Of a stretch of 64,000 nucleotides of DNA, positions 55,066-64,000 are shown one piece after another. Under the pieces are notes generated by a model. That model worked only from the letters and a program-made list of their open reading frames with translations, was not told the origin of the DNA and did no database searches. The position numbers were made by a program, and so were the translations under genes. Source of the stretch: Vibrio proteolyticus NBRC 13287. GTDB lineage: Bacteria > Pseudomonadota > Gammaproteobacteria > Enterobacterales > Vibrionaceae. Position 1 is the first letter of the stretch; each line of letters opens with the position of its first letter. Location of the stretch: NCBI RefSeq assembly GCF_000467125.1, contig NZ_BATJ01000003.1:186001-250000 (forward strand). Direction: 5' to 3'.

Positions 55066-55706
55066 AGTGAATCTCCTAAAATTAACAAATATTAAAAACT
55101 TTTTAGTAAGGCCGCTGTTGTAAAAGAATCTCCGCTCATCAGTGACTTATAACAACAACACTCTTAGTAAATTGCTTTCAGAACTGAGTATAATATTTCA
55201 TAGTGTGAAAAAAATTGACTCAGATCAGTTCTCACTTTCTAAATACCTACAAAGTGGTGTGCAAGTAAAACAAAAACAATTAAGGCACTGATTTTAAATA
55301 AAATAAAACCAGAAAAAGAATGAACAAAAAAGCCACAAATAAATTCAAAAATCTTCAAAAGTTACAAAAGCCTGTAAAAAAATTTCATTTTTGAACAAAC
55401 AGGCACCTGTGTACCTCGTTTAATGTGCTACTGACAGTATATCCAAACGCTATCATCCCCGTGAAAATCTGCTCAGTTTTTATCAGAAATGTGCGAATGT
55501 TAACGTTTGTATAAAAAACCACTTTTATTACGCCTTAATTACGTAACAGATCGCCTCAAAGTTGTTTACGTTTCTGTTAATAATTAGTTTTTCTCACGGA
55601 TGAAGTGGTCTGGGCCTTAGTTTTTTTCATTCGTCGTGCCAGGCAAGTTGCAATACATTATGGCTGCCTTGTTCTGTTCCCTGAGACTTCATAAGAGATA
55701 CACGCC
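55066..55706. other. adhE-ychE intergenic region
   Basis: This 641-base AT-rich gap holds no gene that I can support. It must contain the adhE and ychE promoters. An FNR-like site is at 55215-55228. Such long leaders are known for adhE in E. coli, where several regulators act. Confidence 0.5.
55215..55228. promoter_or_regulatory. FNR-like site upstream of adhE
   Basis: TTGAC-TCAG-ATCAG differs from the FNR consensus TTGAT-N4-ATCAA at one base in each half. It lies about 150 bp upstream of the adhE start, and adhE is an anaerobic gene. Function is inferred. Confidence 0.45.
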
Positions 55707-56345
55707 ATGCAATCGCTTGAAATCGCTATTTTCCTGCAGTTTTTCCTCGGACTGGTCGCCGCGGTGAACCCAGTGGGTATTATGCCGGTGTTTGTGTCAC
55801 TGACCGGCCACATGACGCCGGAAGAAAAAAACAAAACCGCCCTGACCGCTAATATCGCAGTCGCGATTATCCTGACGGTATCACTGCTGGCTGGGCAGAT
55901 GTTGTTGGATATGTTCAGTATTTCTCTGGACTCGTTCCGCGTAGCTGGCGGCCTACTGCTGTTGAGTATCGCGTTTTCAATGATGAGCGGTAAGCTAGGT
56001 GAAGATAAACAGAATAAACAGGAAAAGTCGGAATACGTCAGCCGCGAACAAATCGGGGTTGTGCCGCTTGCGATGCCGTTGATGGCCGGCCCGGGTGCCA
56101 TCAGTTCGACCATCGTTTATGGTGCCCGCTACCCTAGTATGCTGGATACCGTAGGCATCAGTGCCACGATCGCGTTGTTCTCGCTCTGCTCCTGGTTTTT
56201 GTTTCGTTCCGCGCCACTGATTGTGCGTTTTCTGGGTCAGACCGGCATCAACGTCATCACGCGGATTATGGGCCTGATTCTTGGGGCTCTCGGGATCGAG
56301 TTTATCGCCAACGGATTACGTAACCTGTTTCCGGGATTAGCCTGA
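55707..56345 (+). CDS. ychE: YchE, MarC-family membrane protein
   Basis: The 212-residue protein has six predicted helices of the UPF0056/MarC family. It aligns with E. coli YchE, including GLVAAVNPVGIMPVFVS, SGKLGEDKQNKQEKSE and TGINVITRIMGLILGALGIEFI. ychE also lies next to adhE in E. coli. Its function is unknown; MarC itself is not a proven exporter. The ATG at 55707 begins MQSLEIAIFLQF. Confidence 0.9.
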   Translation: MQSLEIAIFLQFFLGLVAAVNPVGIMPVFVSLTGHMTPEEKNKTALTANIAVAIILTVSLLAGQMLLDMFSISLDSFRVAGGLLLLSIAFSMMSGKLGEDKQNKQEKSEYVSREQIGVVPLAMPLMAGPGAISSTIVYGARYPSMLDTVGISATIALFSLCSWFLFRSAPLIVRFLGQTGINVITRIMGLILGALGIEFIANGLRNLFPGLA

Positions 56346-56396
56346 TTTATGGTTTAACGGTATGATATTGCTACGTTGAACCCTGTTAGCAATATC

Positions 56397-57242
56397 ATGC
56401 CAGAGCATATTCTTAAACATCGTCTCTATGTCATCATTTTCGGTACCCATACCCGGGCGGGTAAGATTTTCGATCTTGCACTGATCACCGCGATTTTCTC
56501 TTCTTTAGTCGTCCTGGTGCTCGAATCGATTCCAGAAATCAAAGCCGAATGGGCCACTACCCTGCGTCTGTTTGAATATGGCTTCACAGCCCTGTTCACC
56601 ATCGAATATCTGCTGCGGCTGTACTGCTCCCCCAAACCCGCAGCCTATGCCAAAAGCTTTTACGGCGTGGTCGACTTGCTGGCCATCTTGCCAACTTACC
56701 TGTCGATTTTCTTTCCTTCCGCCTCGTTCATGGGGGTTATCCGTCTGCTGCGTGTCATGCGCATCTTCCGCATCCTTAAACTGGTGCGTTACCTGCAAGA
56801 TTCAAATCTGCTGATGCGTTCGCTTTTGATGGCCCGGCGTAAAATCTTCATTTTCTTCACCACGGTCGCCATTCTGGTCACCATCTTCGGTGCGTTAATT
56901 TACGTTATTGAAGGACCGGAAAACGGCTTTACCAGTATTCCTCAGAGTATTTACTGGGCGATTGTGACGATCACCACCGTCGGATACGGTGATCTGGTAC
57001 CTCAAACCGCGTGGGGGAAAGGGATTGCCTCGCTGACTATGTTGCTCGGTTATTCGATTCTGGCGGTGCCGACCGGCATTATCACCGCGGAGCTGAATCA
57101 GGAAATGAACTCGCACCGCACGCTGGTCAAATGCCCGAACTGCTCACGCGCCGGACATGAACCCGATGCCATGCACTGTAAACATTGTGGCAGTCAGTTA
57201 GCGGACCCTGACAAGCGGGTAGTCGCGACTGCTTGTGAATAG
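56397..57242 (+). CDS. Voltage-gated-type K+ channel with C-terminal zinc ribbon
   Basis: The 281-residue protein has six helices. S4 carries regularly spaced Arg residues (GVIRLLRVMRIFRILKLVRYLQ region), and the pore loop has the selectivity filter TVGYGD. Past S6, residues 245-265 contain CPNCSRAGHEPDAMHCKHCG, two CxxC pairs that look like a zinc ribbon. The start is uncertain: ATG 56397 (MPEHILKHRLY) is preferred over a TTG at 56376, neither with a strong ribosome site. It follows ychE closely. A regulatory function of the zinc site is possible but not shown. Confidence 0.86.
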   Translation: MPEHILKHRLYVIIFGTHTRAGKIFDLALITAIFSSLVVLVLESIPEIKAEWATTLRLFEYGFTALFTIEYLLRLYCSPKPAAYAKSFYGVVDLLAILPTYLSIFFPSASFMGVIRLLRVMRIFRILKLVRYLQDSNLLMRSLLMARRKIFIFFTTVAILVTIFGALIYVIEGPENGFTSIPQSIYWAIVTITTVGYGDLVPQTAWGKGIASLTMLLGYSILAVPTGIITAELNQEMNSHRTLVKCPNCSRAGHEPDAMHCKHCGSQLADPDKRVVATACE

Positions 57243-57258
57243 TTCAAATCAACGGCAT

Positions 57259-57288
57259 AAAAAAGCACCTCAATCGAGGTGCTTTTTT
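57259..57288. terminator. Terminator between the K+ channel gene and asd
   Basis: AAAAAAGCACCTC, AATC, GAGGTGCTTTTTT is a symmetric bidirectional terminator serving both convergent genes. Confidence 0.9.
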
Positions 57289-57302
57289 CTTGCGTCCGGC
57301 GC

Positions 57303-58433
57303 TTACTGTTTTTCAGCCAGGATAATCCGCAAAGTACGACGTAGCGGTTCTGCTGCGCCCCACAACAGCTGGTCACCCACCGTGAAGGCGTTGAGGAAAT
57401 CATCGCCCATCGACATTTTACGCAGACGTCCCACCGGAACCGACAGCGTACCAGTCACTTTCGCTGGCGTCAGCTCCTGAGCGGTAATATCACGATCGTT
57501 CGGGATCACTTTCACCCAGTCGTTGTGCGTGGCGATCATCTCTTCAATCTCATCCATCGGCACATTTTGTTTTAGCTTGATGGTCAGCGCCTGAGCGTGA
57601 CATCGCATCGCACCGATACGCACACAAGTGCCATCAATTGGTACCGGCGCATCCTGTAAGCCCAGGATCTTGTTCGCTTCCACGCCGGCTTTCCACTCTT
57701 CCTTGCTTTGGCCATTGTCACGTTTCACATCAATCCAAGGGATCAGAGAACCGGCCAACGGCACACCAAACTGATCGGTTGGGAAGGATGACGAACGAAT
57801 CGTGTCAGCGACTTTCTTATCAATGTCTAGAATAGAGCTTGCCGGGTTGGCCAGCTCTGAGCTGACGGCGTCGTTGATCACACCCATTTGCGAAATCAAT
57901 TCGCGCATGTTCTTCGCGCCAGCGCCGGAAGCGGCTTGATACGTCATCGCGCTCATCCATTCCACCAGGCCTTTTTCATACAGGCCGCCCAACGCCATCA
58001 GCATCAGACTGACCGTACAGTTACCACCGACAAAGGTGTTGGTTCCGGCGTGGATTCCCTGCTGGATTTGTGTCAGGTTGACCGGATCCAGGGTAATGAT
58101 GGAGTCTTCTGCCATACGAAGCGTGGATGCAGCGTCAATCCAGTAGCCTTTCCAGCCAGCCTGACGCAACATTGGGTAAACTTTTTCAGTGTATCCGCCA
58201 CCCTGACAGGTGATGATGGCATCGAGTTGTTTCAGTGCGTCGATATCGAACGCATCCTGAAGTAAACCCGTTTCGCTTGTGCCATGCTTTGAAGGAACAG
58301 TTGGGGCAGGGATTCCCACCTGAGATGTACTGAAAAATACCGGCTCAATCAGATCGAAGTCTTTCTCTTCCACCATACGCTGCATCAGTACAGAACCGAC
58401 CATGCCGCGCCAGCCAACTAAACCTACTCTCAT
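57303..58433 (-). CDS. asd: Asd, aspartate-semialdehyde dehydrogenase
   Basis: The 376-residue enzyme makes aspartate semialdehyde for lysine, diaminopimelate, methionine and threonine. The N-terminal [15 protein letters not shown] dinucleotide motif, the catalytic Cys in [13 protein letters not shown] and the His in [13 protein letters not shown] are visible. It belongs to the E. coli Asd type; vibrios often carry a second, different asd. I chose ATG 58433 over the adjacent GTG at 58436, with GGAGAG upstream. No lysine riboswitch was found in the leader. Confidence 0.95.
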   Translation of the reverse strand: MRVGLVGWRGMVGSVLMQRMVEEKDFDLIEPVFFSTSQVGIPAPTVPSKHGTSETGLLQDAFDIDALKQLDAIITCQGGGYTEKVYPMLRQAGWKGYWIDAASTLRMAEDSIITLDPVNLTQIQQGIHAGTNTFVGGNCTVSLMLMALGGLYEKGLVEWMSAMTYQAASGAGAKNMRELISQMGVINDAVSSELANPASSILDIDKKVADTIRSSSFPTDQFGVPLAGSLIPWIDVKRDNGQSKEEWKAGVEANKILGLQDAPVPIDGTCVRIGAMRCHAQALTIKLKQNVPMDEIEEMIATHNDWVKVIPNDRDITAQELTPAKVTGTLSVPVGRLRKMSMGDDFLNAFTVGDQLLWGAAEPLRRTLRIILAEKQ

Positions 58434-58841
58434 CACTAAACTCTCCGTGTGTTGGGTAAAAATGAACGTCTTTCATCTTTCAATTTTCGCGCCCAGATCT
58501 CAAGCAATAATTTACATTAGTTGTAACTTTTTACTGGTTTCAGGGCGAATAACGATTTAAGTGCAGATAAACCATCGTTTGTTAAGCACAAACACAGCAC
58601 CGTAACATTTTGTTAATCCAATTTTCAAACTGTCGCACACAAATTCCACATTACAAAACATTTCACATCATTAATATTAACAAAAAACAAAACTAAACAC
58701 CAAAAAACAAAATATACACAGATACAAATCACAATAAATAACCAGACTATCGATATATTATCCTTTGTCATGTAAAGTGCTGCCGGTAGTTAATAAGGGC
58801 AATTACACTCCTTAGCTCCTAAATCTAATAAGAGGCTCTTC
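58434..58841. other. asd-nhaC intergenic region
   Basis: The 408-base divergent gap is very AT-rich from 58600 to 58760 and should contain both promoters. I looked for the lysine riboswitch (long multi-helix fold with a kink-turn) but did not find a matching core. No coding frame is supported. Confidence 0.4.
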
Positions 58842-60275
58842 ATGAAGCACATTTCCCCCCGTTTGCCGAGCTTATTGCAGGTCGTAATATCTTTGGGATT
58901 ATTCTTGCTACTGGCGTTTTCGTTCACCGCCAAGCTCAATTTACCGATCCAGCTGGCACTGTATATCGGCTGGTTCATTATTATGGTGCTGGGCATCCGC
59001 CTGGGTCACAAATACAAAGATCTCGAGCAAGCCGCTCTGGGCGGTATTTCTAACGGCTTGGGCGCCGTGTTGATCCTGCTGGCTGTCGGCGCATTAGTCG
59101 GTACCTGGATCTCTGGTGGTATCGTCCCGACCATCATTTACTATGGTCTGAAAGCCATCCACCCGTCCATTTTCCTTCTGGCAACGATGATCATCTGTTC
59201 TCTGACCGCACTGGCCACGGGGACATCTTGGGGTGCCGCGGGTACCGCCGGGATCGCGATGATGGGCATCGGCCAGGGCTTGGGTGTTCCTGCTCCGATC
59301 ACCGCTGGTGCGGTACTGTCGGGCTGTTACTTTGGTGACAAAATGTCACCACTGTCTGATTCAGTCATCCTGGCTTCATCCATGTCTAACGTCGAAGTCG
59401 TGGAGCACATCAAAGGCATGTTGCCAATCGCACTGATCAGCTATGTGATCACCGGCATCATGTTCACCGCGTTCGGTTTCCACTACGCGGGTAAAGTCGA
59501 TATGTCTCAGGTGCAGGGCGTTATTGAAGCGATGGAAACACAGTTTTACATCACACCATATTCGTTTGTGCCGGTGATGATCGTTCTTGGCTTACTGGCC
59601 ATGCGCATGCCGTCGTTCCCAGTGATCAGTTTCGGTTCCCTGTTGGGTATTGTCTGGGCGGTGATGATTCAGGATGTCGACTTCCTGCAAGCGTTCAATA
59701 CCGCGTGGGCACCGTTTAACATTCAGTCCGGTGTTGACTTTATTGACGCCATTCTCAATCGCGGTGGGATGTCTTCCATGCTGGGTTCGGTCGCAGTGAT
59801 TGTCTTTGGTCTGGGTTTTGGTGGTCTGCTGGACAGAGTGGGCGTGCTGGAAACCATTGCTAAGCTGTTTGAACGCCGCGTGACCAGCCCGGGATCACTG
59901 GCCACCAGCACTATCGGTACCGCCTTTATGGGCAACGTGTTCGGTTCCGCTATGTACGTATCACTGATCCTGACGCCAAAAATCTGTGCAAAAAATTACG
60001 ATCGCCTGGGCTACAAACGTAAGAACCTGTCCCGAAACGCTGAGTTTGGCGGTACCCTAACCTCAGGTATGGTACCGTGGAGCGATAACGGTATTTACAT
60101 GGCCAGCATTTTGGGTGTCGCCACCTTGTCTTATGCGCCATTCATGTGGTTAAGCTTCGTCTGCATTATCGTCACCATTTTCACCTCTTACATGGGTTGG
60201 TTTGTCGATAAATGTGAGCCGACGGCGGAACCTACCGAAGGGGAAGAAACGGCCTTAGAACGCCAGTCTGCCTGA
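58842..60275 (+). CDS. nhaC: NhaC-family Na+/H+ antiporter
   Basis: The 477-residue inner-membrane protein has about 11-12 helices of the NhaC family. Family segments include TALATGTSWGAAGTAGIAMMG, LSGCYFGDKMSPLSDSV and the GGTLTSGMVPWSDNGIYMA stretch, with polar and acidic residues in the membrane. It likely exports Na+ in exchange for H+, though some NhaC-like proteins carry amino acids. The start ATG is 58842. A terminator follows. Confidence 0.9.
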   Translation: MKHISPRLPSLLQVVISLGLFLLLAFSFTAKLNLPIQLALYIGWFIIMVLGIRLGHKYKDLEQAALGGISNGLGAVLILLAVGALVGTWISGGIVPTIIYYGLKAIHPSIFLLATMIICSLTALATGTSWGAAGTAGIAMMGIGQGLGVPAPITAGAVLSGCYFGDKMSPLSDSVILASSMSNVEVVEHIKGMLPIALISYVITGIMFTAFGFHYAGKVDMSQVQGVIEAMETQFYITPYSFVPVMIVLGLLAMRMPSFPVISFGSLLGIVWAVMIQDVDFLQAFNTAWAPFNIQSGVDFIDAILNRGGMSSMLGSVAVIVFGLGFGGLLDRVGVLETIAKLFERRVTSPGSLATSTIGTAFMGNVFGSAMYVSLILTPKICAKNYDRLGYKRKNLSRNAEFGGTLTSGMVPWSDNGIYMASILGVATLSYAPFMWLSFVCIIVTIFTSYMGWFVDKCEPTAEPTEGEETALERQSA

Positions 60276-60294
60276 TCGGAATTCCCATCATGAA

Positions 60295-60318
60295 GAGCGC
60301 CTTTACGGCGCTTTTTTT
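60295..60318 (+). terminator. Terminator after nhaC
   Basis: AGCGCC, TTTAC, GGCGCT and TTTTTT form an intrinsic terminator about 20 bases after the stop. Confidence 0.82.
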
Positions 60319-60360
60319 GTTTCGTTAGATGGCGATACTCACATTGAGTAATGTGCGGAC

Positions 60361-61614
60361 TCACTCGGAATGAAGATATCCTCCGCCTCCGGTGGCTTTG
60401 TGTGCCGCAATGTAAGATTGCGCCTCCCCAATGGCGCGGCGCAGACTTTCCGCCAGATGATCGAGTTCTTCGCGCGTGAGTCGCTCTCCCTGCTTGAGTT
60501 TCGTTTCCGCAATCAAAGCCGCATCACGCAGTATGTCAGCACCGAGATTGGAGGCCACGCCTTTGAGACTGTGCGCTTTGCGCATGGCACTATCTGGGTC
60601 CACATTAATCAGAGAACGCAGCGCCTCGACATCATCGTAATGATCCTGAACAAACACTTGCAGCAGCAGGTTCACCGACTCCTGATCCCCGCTGAGGGAA
60701 TCGAGCATGTGTTCAAAACGAATTTGTTGCTGTGGTTCAGACGAAACTGCGCCGTCTTTTTTCTCCATAGGCAAGTCAGAGAGTTGTTCCGGTTCTTCAC
60801 ATTTGCCTGCCAGAGGAGGGCCTGCCATGGTTTCATTGTCCAATCGCGAAACCACAGCGAGAATCGCAGCGACAAACACAAAGCCGATCAGGACCAAAAA
60901 CATCAGGTGTAATGACAGCAAGCGATGATGTTGATTTTCCAGGGTGAGTATTTCTGCATGAATCGGATGGTTAAGCAGTTGATCGACCACGTGGCTGCCT
61001 TTGGCGTAATCGCCGAGAATGGTGGCCGCCTGAGCGAGGGTTTGTTGCAGCTCTTTCTGTTGTGACCCCGGAAGCTGGTAAGAGAGTGCCAGCAAACGAT
61101 CCAGATCCCGGTATGCTTCCGATTGGCTGTCGATACTGACAAACATGGCATCAAAAACATAGGCACTCAAACGATAATACGCACCGCTCAATTGAGGGAC
61201 CTCAGCGTACTTCACTCGCAATGCTTTCAATGTATCGGCTAACGCCAGTAACTCCGTTTCGCTGCTGATAAAAGAGCGCCCCAGATCCAGAAACCGCTGC
61301 GTCAAATAGATCAACTGGCTGACGTCAGGGGCAAACATCCCACTGCTCTCCTGCGCTTCCAGATTTAACTTGAGTGAGTACAGTAACTGAACTTTGAGTT
61401 CCAGCTCACTCAGACCACGGGCGCGATAGGACGTATCGTAATACAGAGAACGGGTGATGGATTCAACACTGTGACTGAGCTCTTCAATGGAAGTCATGGT
61501 TCTGACCAGCGTACGATCGTTAAACAGCACCAGCGAGCTGAGCGCTAACCACAAGATAGCCAATAACCAAATCAGCCGGCGCTGACGTATTCTTCCTTCC
61601 ATGACACCGCTCAA
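60361..61614 (-). CDS. Membrane-anchored Hpt-domain protein
   Basis: The 417-residue protein has two membrane helices (about residues 13-32 and 232-256) enclosing a helical periplasmic domain of about 200 residues. A cytoplasmic Hpt domain (about 310-400) carries the phospho-His in KAHSLKGVASNLGAD. It has no histidine-kinase or receiver domain, so it looks like an orphan phosphotransfer relay with a sensor. The start TTG 61614 has GGAG five bases upstream; ATG 61602 is an alternative. No kinase or regulator lies nearby. The function is unknown. Confidence 0.82.
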   Translation of the reverse strand: MSGVMEGRIRQRRLIWLLAILWLALSSLVLFNDRTLVRTMTSIEELSHSVESITRSLYYDTSYRARGLSELELKVQLLYSLKLNLEAQESSGMFAPDVSQLIYLTQRFLDLGRSFISSETELLALADTLKALRVKYAEVPQLSGAYYRLSAYVFDAMFVSIDSQSEAYRDLDRLLALSYQLPGSQQKELQQTLAQAATILGDYAKGSHVVDQLLNHPIHAEILTLENQHHRLLSLHLMFLVLIGFVFVAAILAVVSRLDNETMAGPPLAGKCEEPEQLSDLPMEKKDGAVSSEPQQQIRFEHMLDSLSGDQESVNLLLQVFVQDHYDDVEALRSLINVDPDSAMRKAHSLKGVASNLGADILRDAALIAETKLKQGERLTREELDHLAESLRRAIGEAQSYIAAHKATGGGGYLHSE

Positions 61615-61750
61615 AATGCTCCGTACGTCATTCCAGTATAAACAGCAGGCAGCCAGTCACGCATAACCGTGACCTCAATTCTGTGAAGCGCTAGGTAATT
61701 TATTCCGGCCAAAACAAAACAGAGAGCCGCCGGGGCTCTCTGTGGAAAGA

Positions 61751-62749
61751 TTATTTTCGTGTGAGCTGATCACGCAGGTTAGGCGGTGTGCCTTTGATGG
61801 TCAGCGTATCGGTTTCTGGATCATAAAAGACGCGCTCTCCCAGCAACAAGCTGTCAAAGCTGACATTCAGACCGCCACCTGCACCGACATATTTCGTCAG
61901 TTTCCGCACCGTAGAGCGATCGGCCGGGAAACTCTCTTCCAGCTCATAACCATGTTCTTGGGTGTAATCGAGGAAACTGGTGCCGTCCTGGCTCGGGGGC
62001 AGCTCACCGGAGAGCTCTTGCAACTGCACTTCGTCACCTGCTTTGATCTGCTCGTTGCAGTAGTCGTACACCTGTTTTTTGTAGCTGACGGCTTCATCTT
62101 TCTCCAGCTTAGAATCTGAGACAAAATCTTCCACTGCCTGCATCAGTACCAGGTTTTGCTGTTTGGTATCGAGACCAACATCGGCCTGTAAAAAATCGAG
62201 GAAGAAGTCAGCAACTTTGCGCCCTACCCGGCCTTTGATGTACGTCAGATAGCGATTGGAATCGGAGTCTGCTTCATAGGTCGACAAATCAATGCGCGCC
62301 GCAATGTCCATTTTGCTCAGATCCAGGTAATCCGTGGCGCTGATTTCCAGCCCTTCCGTCACTTTCAGGCTCTGATTGGATGGCAAAATCGCAATAAACA
62401 GGTAGTCAGTCGCCAGACTCTGATATTCCGCTAACACCAAAATGCCTTCATCGGCAAACGGGTATTTAGCCAGTTCATTTTTCAGTCGGTTGGCACTGAT
62501 TTGTGAGAAGTCATAGAAATTTCTGTCACCACGACGAAGTTCTTGCAACCATGACTGGAACTCGCTGTCAGACTGGAAAGAACCGAAGCCTTTACCGCCT
62601 TTTGAGTTAAAAACCCGATGCAGTTCAGCCACTAAGTTTTCGCTGGACGCATCATTGGCAAGCGCATCTGCACGGAAGTTCACTTCCAGCTCGTCCTGAT
62701 CGTTTTTTCTGAGCTGGTGTAAGATTACGTTGGAAAGGTGAAGACTCAT
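61751..62749 (-). CDS. yejK: YejK, nucleoid-associated protein
   Basis: The 332-residue cytoplasmic protein matches the NdpA/YejK family of nucleoid-associated proteins. It shows MSLHLSNVILHQLRKND at the N-terminus, a central FLDFLQADVGLDTKQQ and a C-terminal GERVFYDPETDTLTIKGTPPNLRDQL. It may affect nucleoid structure and topoisomerase activity. It diverges from yejL, 84 bases away, as in E. coli. Confidence 0.93.
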   Translation of the reverse strand: MSLHLSNVILHQLRKNDQDELEVNFRADALANDASSENLVAELHRVFNSKGGKGFGSFQSDSEFQSWLQELRRGDRNFYDFSQISANRLKNELAKYPFADEGILVLAEYQSLATDYLFIAILPSNQSLKVTEGLEISATDYLDLSKMDIAARIDLSTYEADSDSNRYLTYIKGRVGRKVADFFLDFLQADVGLDTKQQNLVLMQAVEDFVSDSKLEKDEAVSYKKQVYDYCNEQIKAGDEVQLQELSGELPPSQDGTSFLDYTQEHGYELEESFPADRSTVRKLTKYVGAGGGLNVSFDSLLLGERVFYDPETDTLTIKGTPPNLRDQLTRK

Positions 62750-62833
62750 AAGAATTTATCGTCGTTCTAGGTTTCAGTTGTACGGCATTGTAGGTTATCA
62801 TAAGCCGCTTTTACTATCATCATTAGAGTCTTT

Positions 62834-63058
62834 ATGCCGATTACATCTAAATACAGCGACGAACAAGTTGAAAAAATCCTGACCGAAGTGGCTGCAGTGC
62901 TGGACAAACACAATGCCTCAGCGGAACTTTCTCTGATGATTGTGGGAAATATCGCTACCAATGTCTTAAATCAAAGTGTTGCCCCTTCACAACGCAAGGC
63001 GATTGCTGAAAAATTTGCTCAAGCGCTGGTTTCCTCTGTCGAAACTGGCTCTCACTAA
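62834..63058 (+). CDS. yejL: YejL, DUF1414 small protein
   Basis: The 74-residue protein aligns with E. coli YejL (UPF0352). It shows [16 protein letters not shown] and [27 protein letters not shown], a helical protein known to dimerise. Its function is unknown. It is followed after 26 bases by yejM on the same strand, so they are probably cotranscribed. Confidence 0.93.
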   Translation: MPITSKYSDEQVEKILTEVAAVLDKHNASAELSLMIVGNIATNVLNQSVAPSQRKAIAEKFAQALVSSVETGSH

Positions 63059-63084
63059 ACCGAAACCGGATAAAAGAACAATTC

Positions 63085-64000
63085 ATGGTAGATAACGGAA
63101 ATTCATACGGTGAACGGGTCTCTCGATTAGTTGGCTGGGGGCATTGGTTTGCCTTTTTCAACATCATCGCGGCAATGCTGATCGGTACCCGCTACATTAC
63201 TCAGTCACCATGGCCGGAAACCCTGCTGGGGCAGTTTTATCTGGCTATCTCCTGGGTGGGTCACTTTGGTTTCCTCGTTTTTGCGCTCTACCTGTTGGTT
63301 CTTTTTCCGCTGACCTTTCTGGTCCCGGCGCGCAAACTCTTCCGTTTGTTGTCGGTCTGTTTCGCCACTGTCGGCCTGACACTGCTGCTGATTGATACAC
63401 AGGCGTATCAAACCATCAGCCTGCACTTAAACCCTGTTGTATGGGAAGTGTTGTTCAGTGACGACACCAGTTCAGTCAGTGCTGATTTACAGCACCTATT
63501 TGTGGTGATGCCACTGATATTTCTGCTGGAACTCGGCCTGTCCGAGTGGGTGTGGCGCAAGCAGCGTAAATTGTCACACAAACGCGTTGGCCGCCCTCTG
63601 GCGGCAGTATTCTTTGTCTCGTTTATCGGCGGTCATTTGATTTACGTTTGGGCGGATGCCTATTTCTACAATCCGGTGACTTCGCAACGCGCCAATTTCC
63701 CGCTCTCATACCCGATGACGGCGAAGTCGTTTATGGAAAAACATGGTCTGTTGGACCGTGAAGAGTACCTGAAACGTCAGGCGGAAAATGAAGGCAAGAC
63801 CGCGCTGGTAAATTACCCTCTGGAGCCGATCGAATTTAACCGCCGTGCCAATCATCTCAACGTTTTGGTGGTGAGTGTCAATAATTTGCGCTCGGATGCT
63901 CTCAACGCTCAGGACATGCCGAACACTTACCAGTTTGCGCAGCAGAACCTGAACTTCAGCAACCATTTCAGTTCGAGCAATGACATGTTCGGTGTGTTTG
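63085..64000 (+). CDS. yejM: YejM (PbgA), inner-membrane sulfatase-like protein (5' part)
   Basis: About 305 residues are visible before the window ends. The start ATG 63085 begins MVDNGNSYGERVSRLVGWGHWF. Five hydrophobic helices fill the first 190 residues (DUF3413 domain), then a periplasmic linker leads into the sulfatase-like domain, whose opening LNVLVVSVNNLRSDALNA is visible. In E. coli, YejM senses periplasmic LPS and protects LpxC from FtsH degradation through LapB. The catalytic fold is not needed for that role. The 3' end is outside the window. Confidence 0.9.
   Translation, partial: MVDNGNSYGERVSRLVGWGHWFAFFNIIAAMLIGTRYITQSPWPETLLGQFYLAISWVGHFGFLVFALYLLVLFPLTFLVPARKLFRLLSVCFATVGLTLLLIDTQAYQTISLHLNPVVWEVLFSDDTSSVSADLQHLFVVMPLIFLLELGLSEWVWRKQRKLSHKRVGRPLAAVFFVSFIGGHLIYVWADAYFYNPVTSQRANFPLSYPMTAKSFMEKHGLLDREEYLKRQAENEGKTALVNYPLEPIEFNRRANHLNVLVVSVNNLRSDALNAQDMPNTYQFAQQNLNFSNHFSSSNDMFGVF

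Noticed and set aside
58434..58841. Lysine riboswitch before asd or nhaC
   Set aside because: Both genes can be under such control in other bacteria, but no matching multi-helix core was seen.

Overview
The window is a chromosomal segment of a gammaproteobacterium, almost certainly a Vibrio. The protein sequences are close to E. coli orthologues but carry Vibrio hallmarks: an adenine riboswitch in front of an add-type deaminase, a rhombosortase, an imuA-imuB-dnaE2 mutasome, a two-domain CheV, and a pykA-mlc pair near ptsG. From memory, the gene order resembles V. cholerae chromosome 1. Base composition is moderate (near 50% GC in genes, AT-rich between them). I see no insertion sequence, prophage, integron, CRISPR array, tRNA or rRNA. 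It is core genome, densely packed and mostly intact.

Layout. 1-6167 (minus): menaquinone operon menF-menD-menH-menB-menC-menE, the last gene cut by the left edge. 6385-9676 (plus): alaA, yfbR and a dGTPase-like gene. 9992-12562: an NlpC/P60 lipoprotein, then an AraC-type regulator facing away from a phytanoyl-CoA-dioxygenase-like gene. 12611-13785 (minus): an adenine-type deaminase under an adenine riboswitch. 13910-16998: a DTW-domain tRNA modification enzyme head to head with rhombosortase, then sohB and a YciK-like dehydrogenase. 17076-22292: LexA-controlled imuA-imuB-dnaE2. 22348-27595: cheV, mlc divergent from pykA, a patatin-like phospholipase, and a 29-residue YnhF-like membrane peptide. 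27771-33148: two small beta-barrel candidates, an NSS transporter with its 31-residue small subunit, and ptsG with an RDD membrane protein.

33595-44119 (minus) is the large lipid and cell-wall cluster yceD-rpmF-plsX-fabH-fabD-fabG-acpP-fabF-pabC-mltG-tmk-holB-tatD. 44268-49502 holds a Maf-type pyrophosphatase, rluC and, after a long structured leader, rne. 49729-58433 holds a SulP transporter, a DMT exporter, adhE, ychE, a voltage-gated-type K+ channel with a zinc ribbon, and asd. 58842-64000 holds nhaC, an orphan membrane Hpt protein, yejK, yejL and the start of yejM.

Functional links. men genes and adhE serve anaerobic metabolism. ptsG, mlc and pykA form a glucose uptake, sensing and glycolysis group. 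The fab/acp/plsX genes make the acyl chains that feed phospholipid synthesis, and yejM at the far end is connected with lipopolysaccharide control. The items most worth a second look are the variant adenine riboswitch, the duplicated enolase-site-like motif in RNase E, the AraC/PhyH pair with two direct repeats 21 bp apart, the orphan Hpt protein, and two small membrane proteins that are easily missed. I found no convincing wholly new system.
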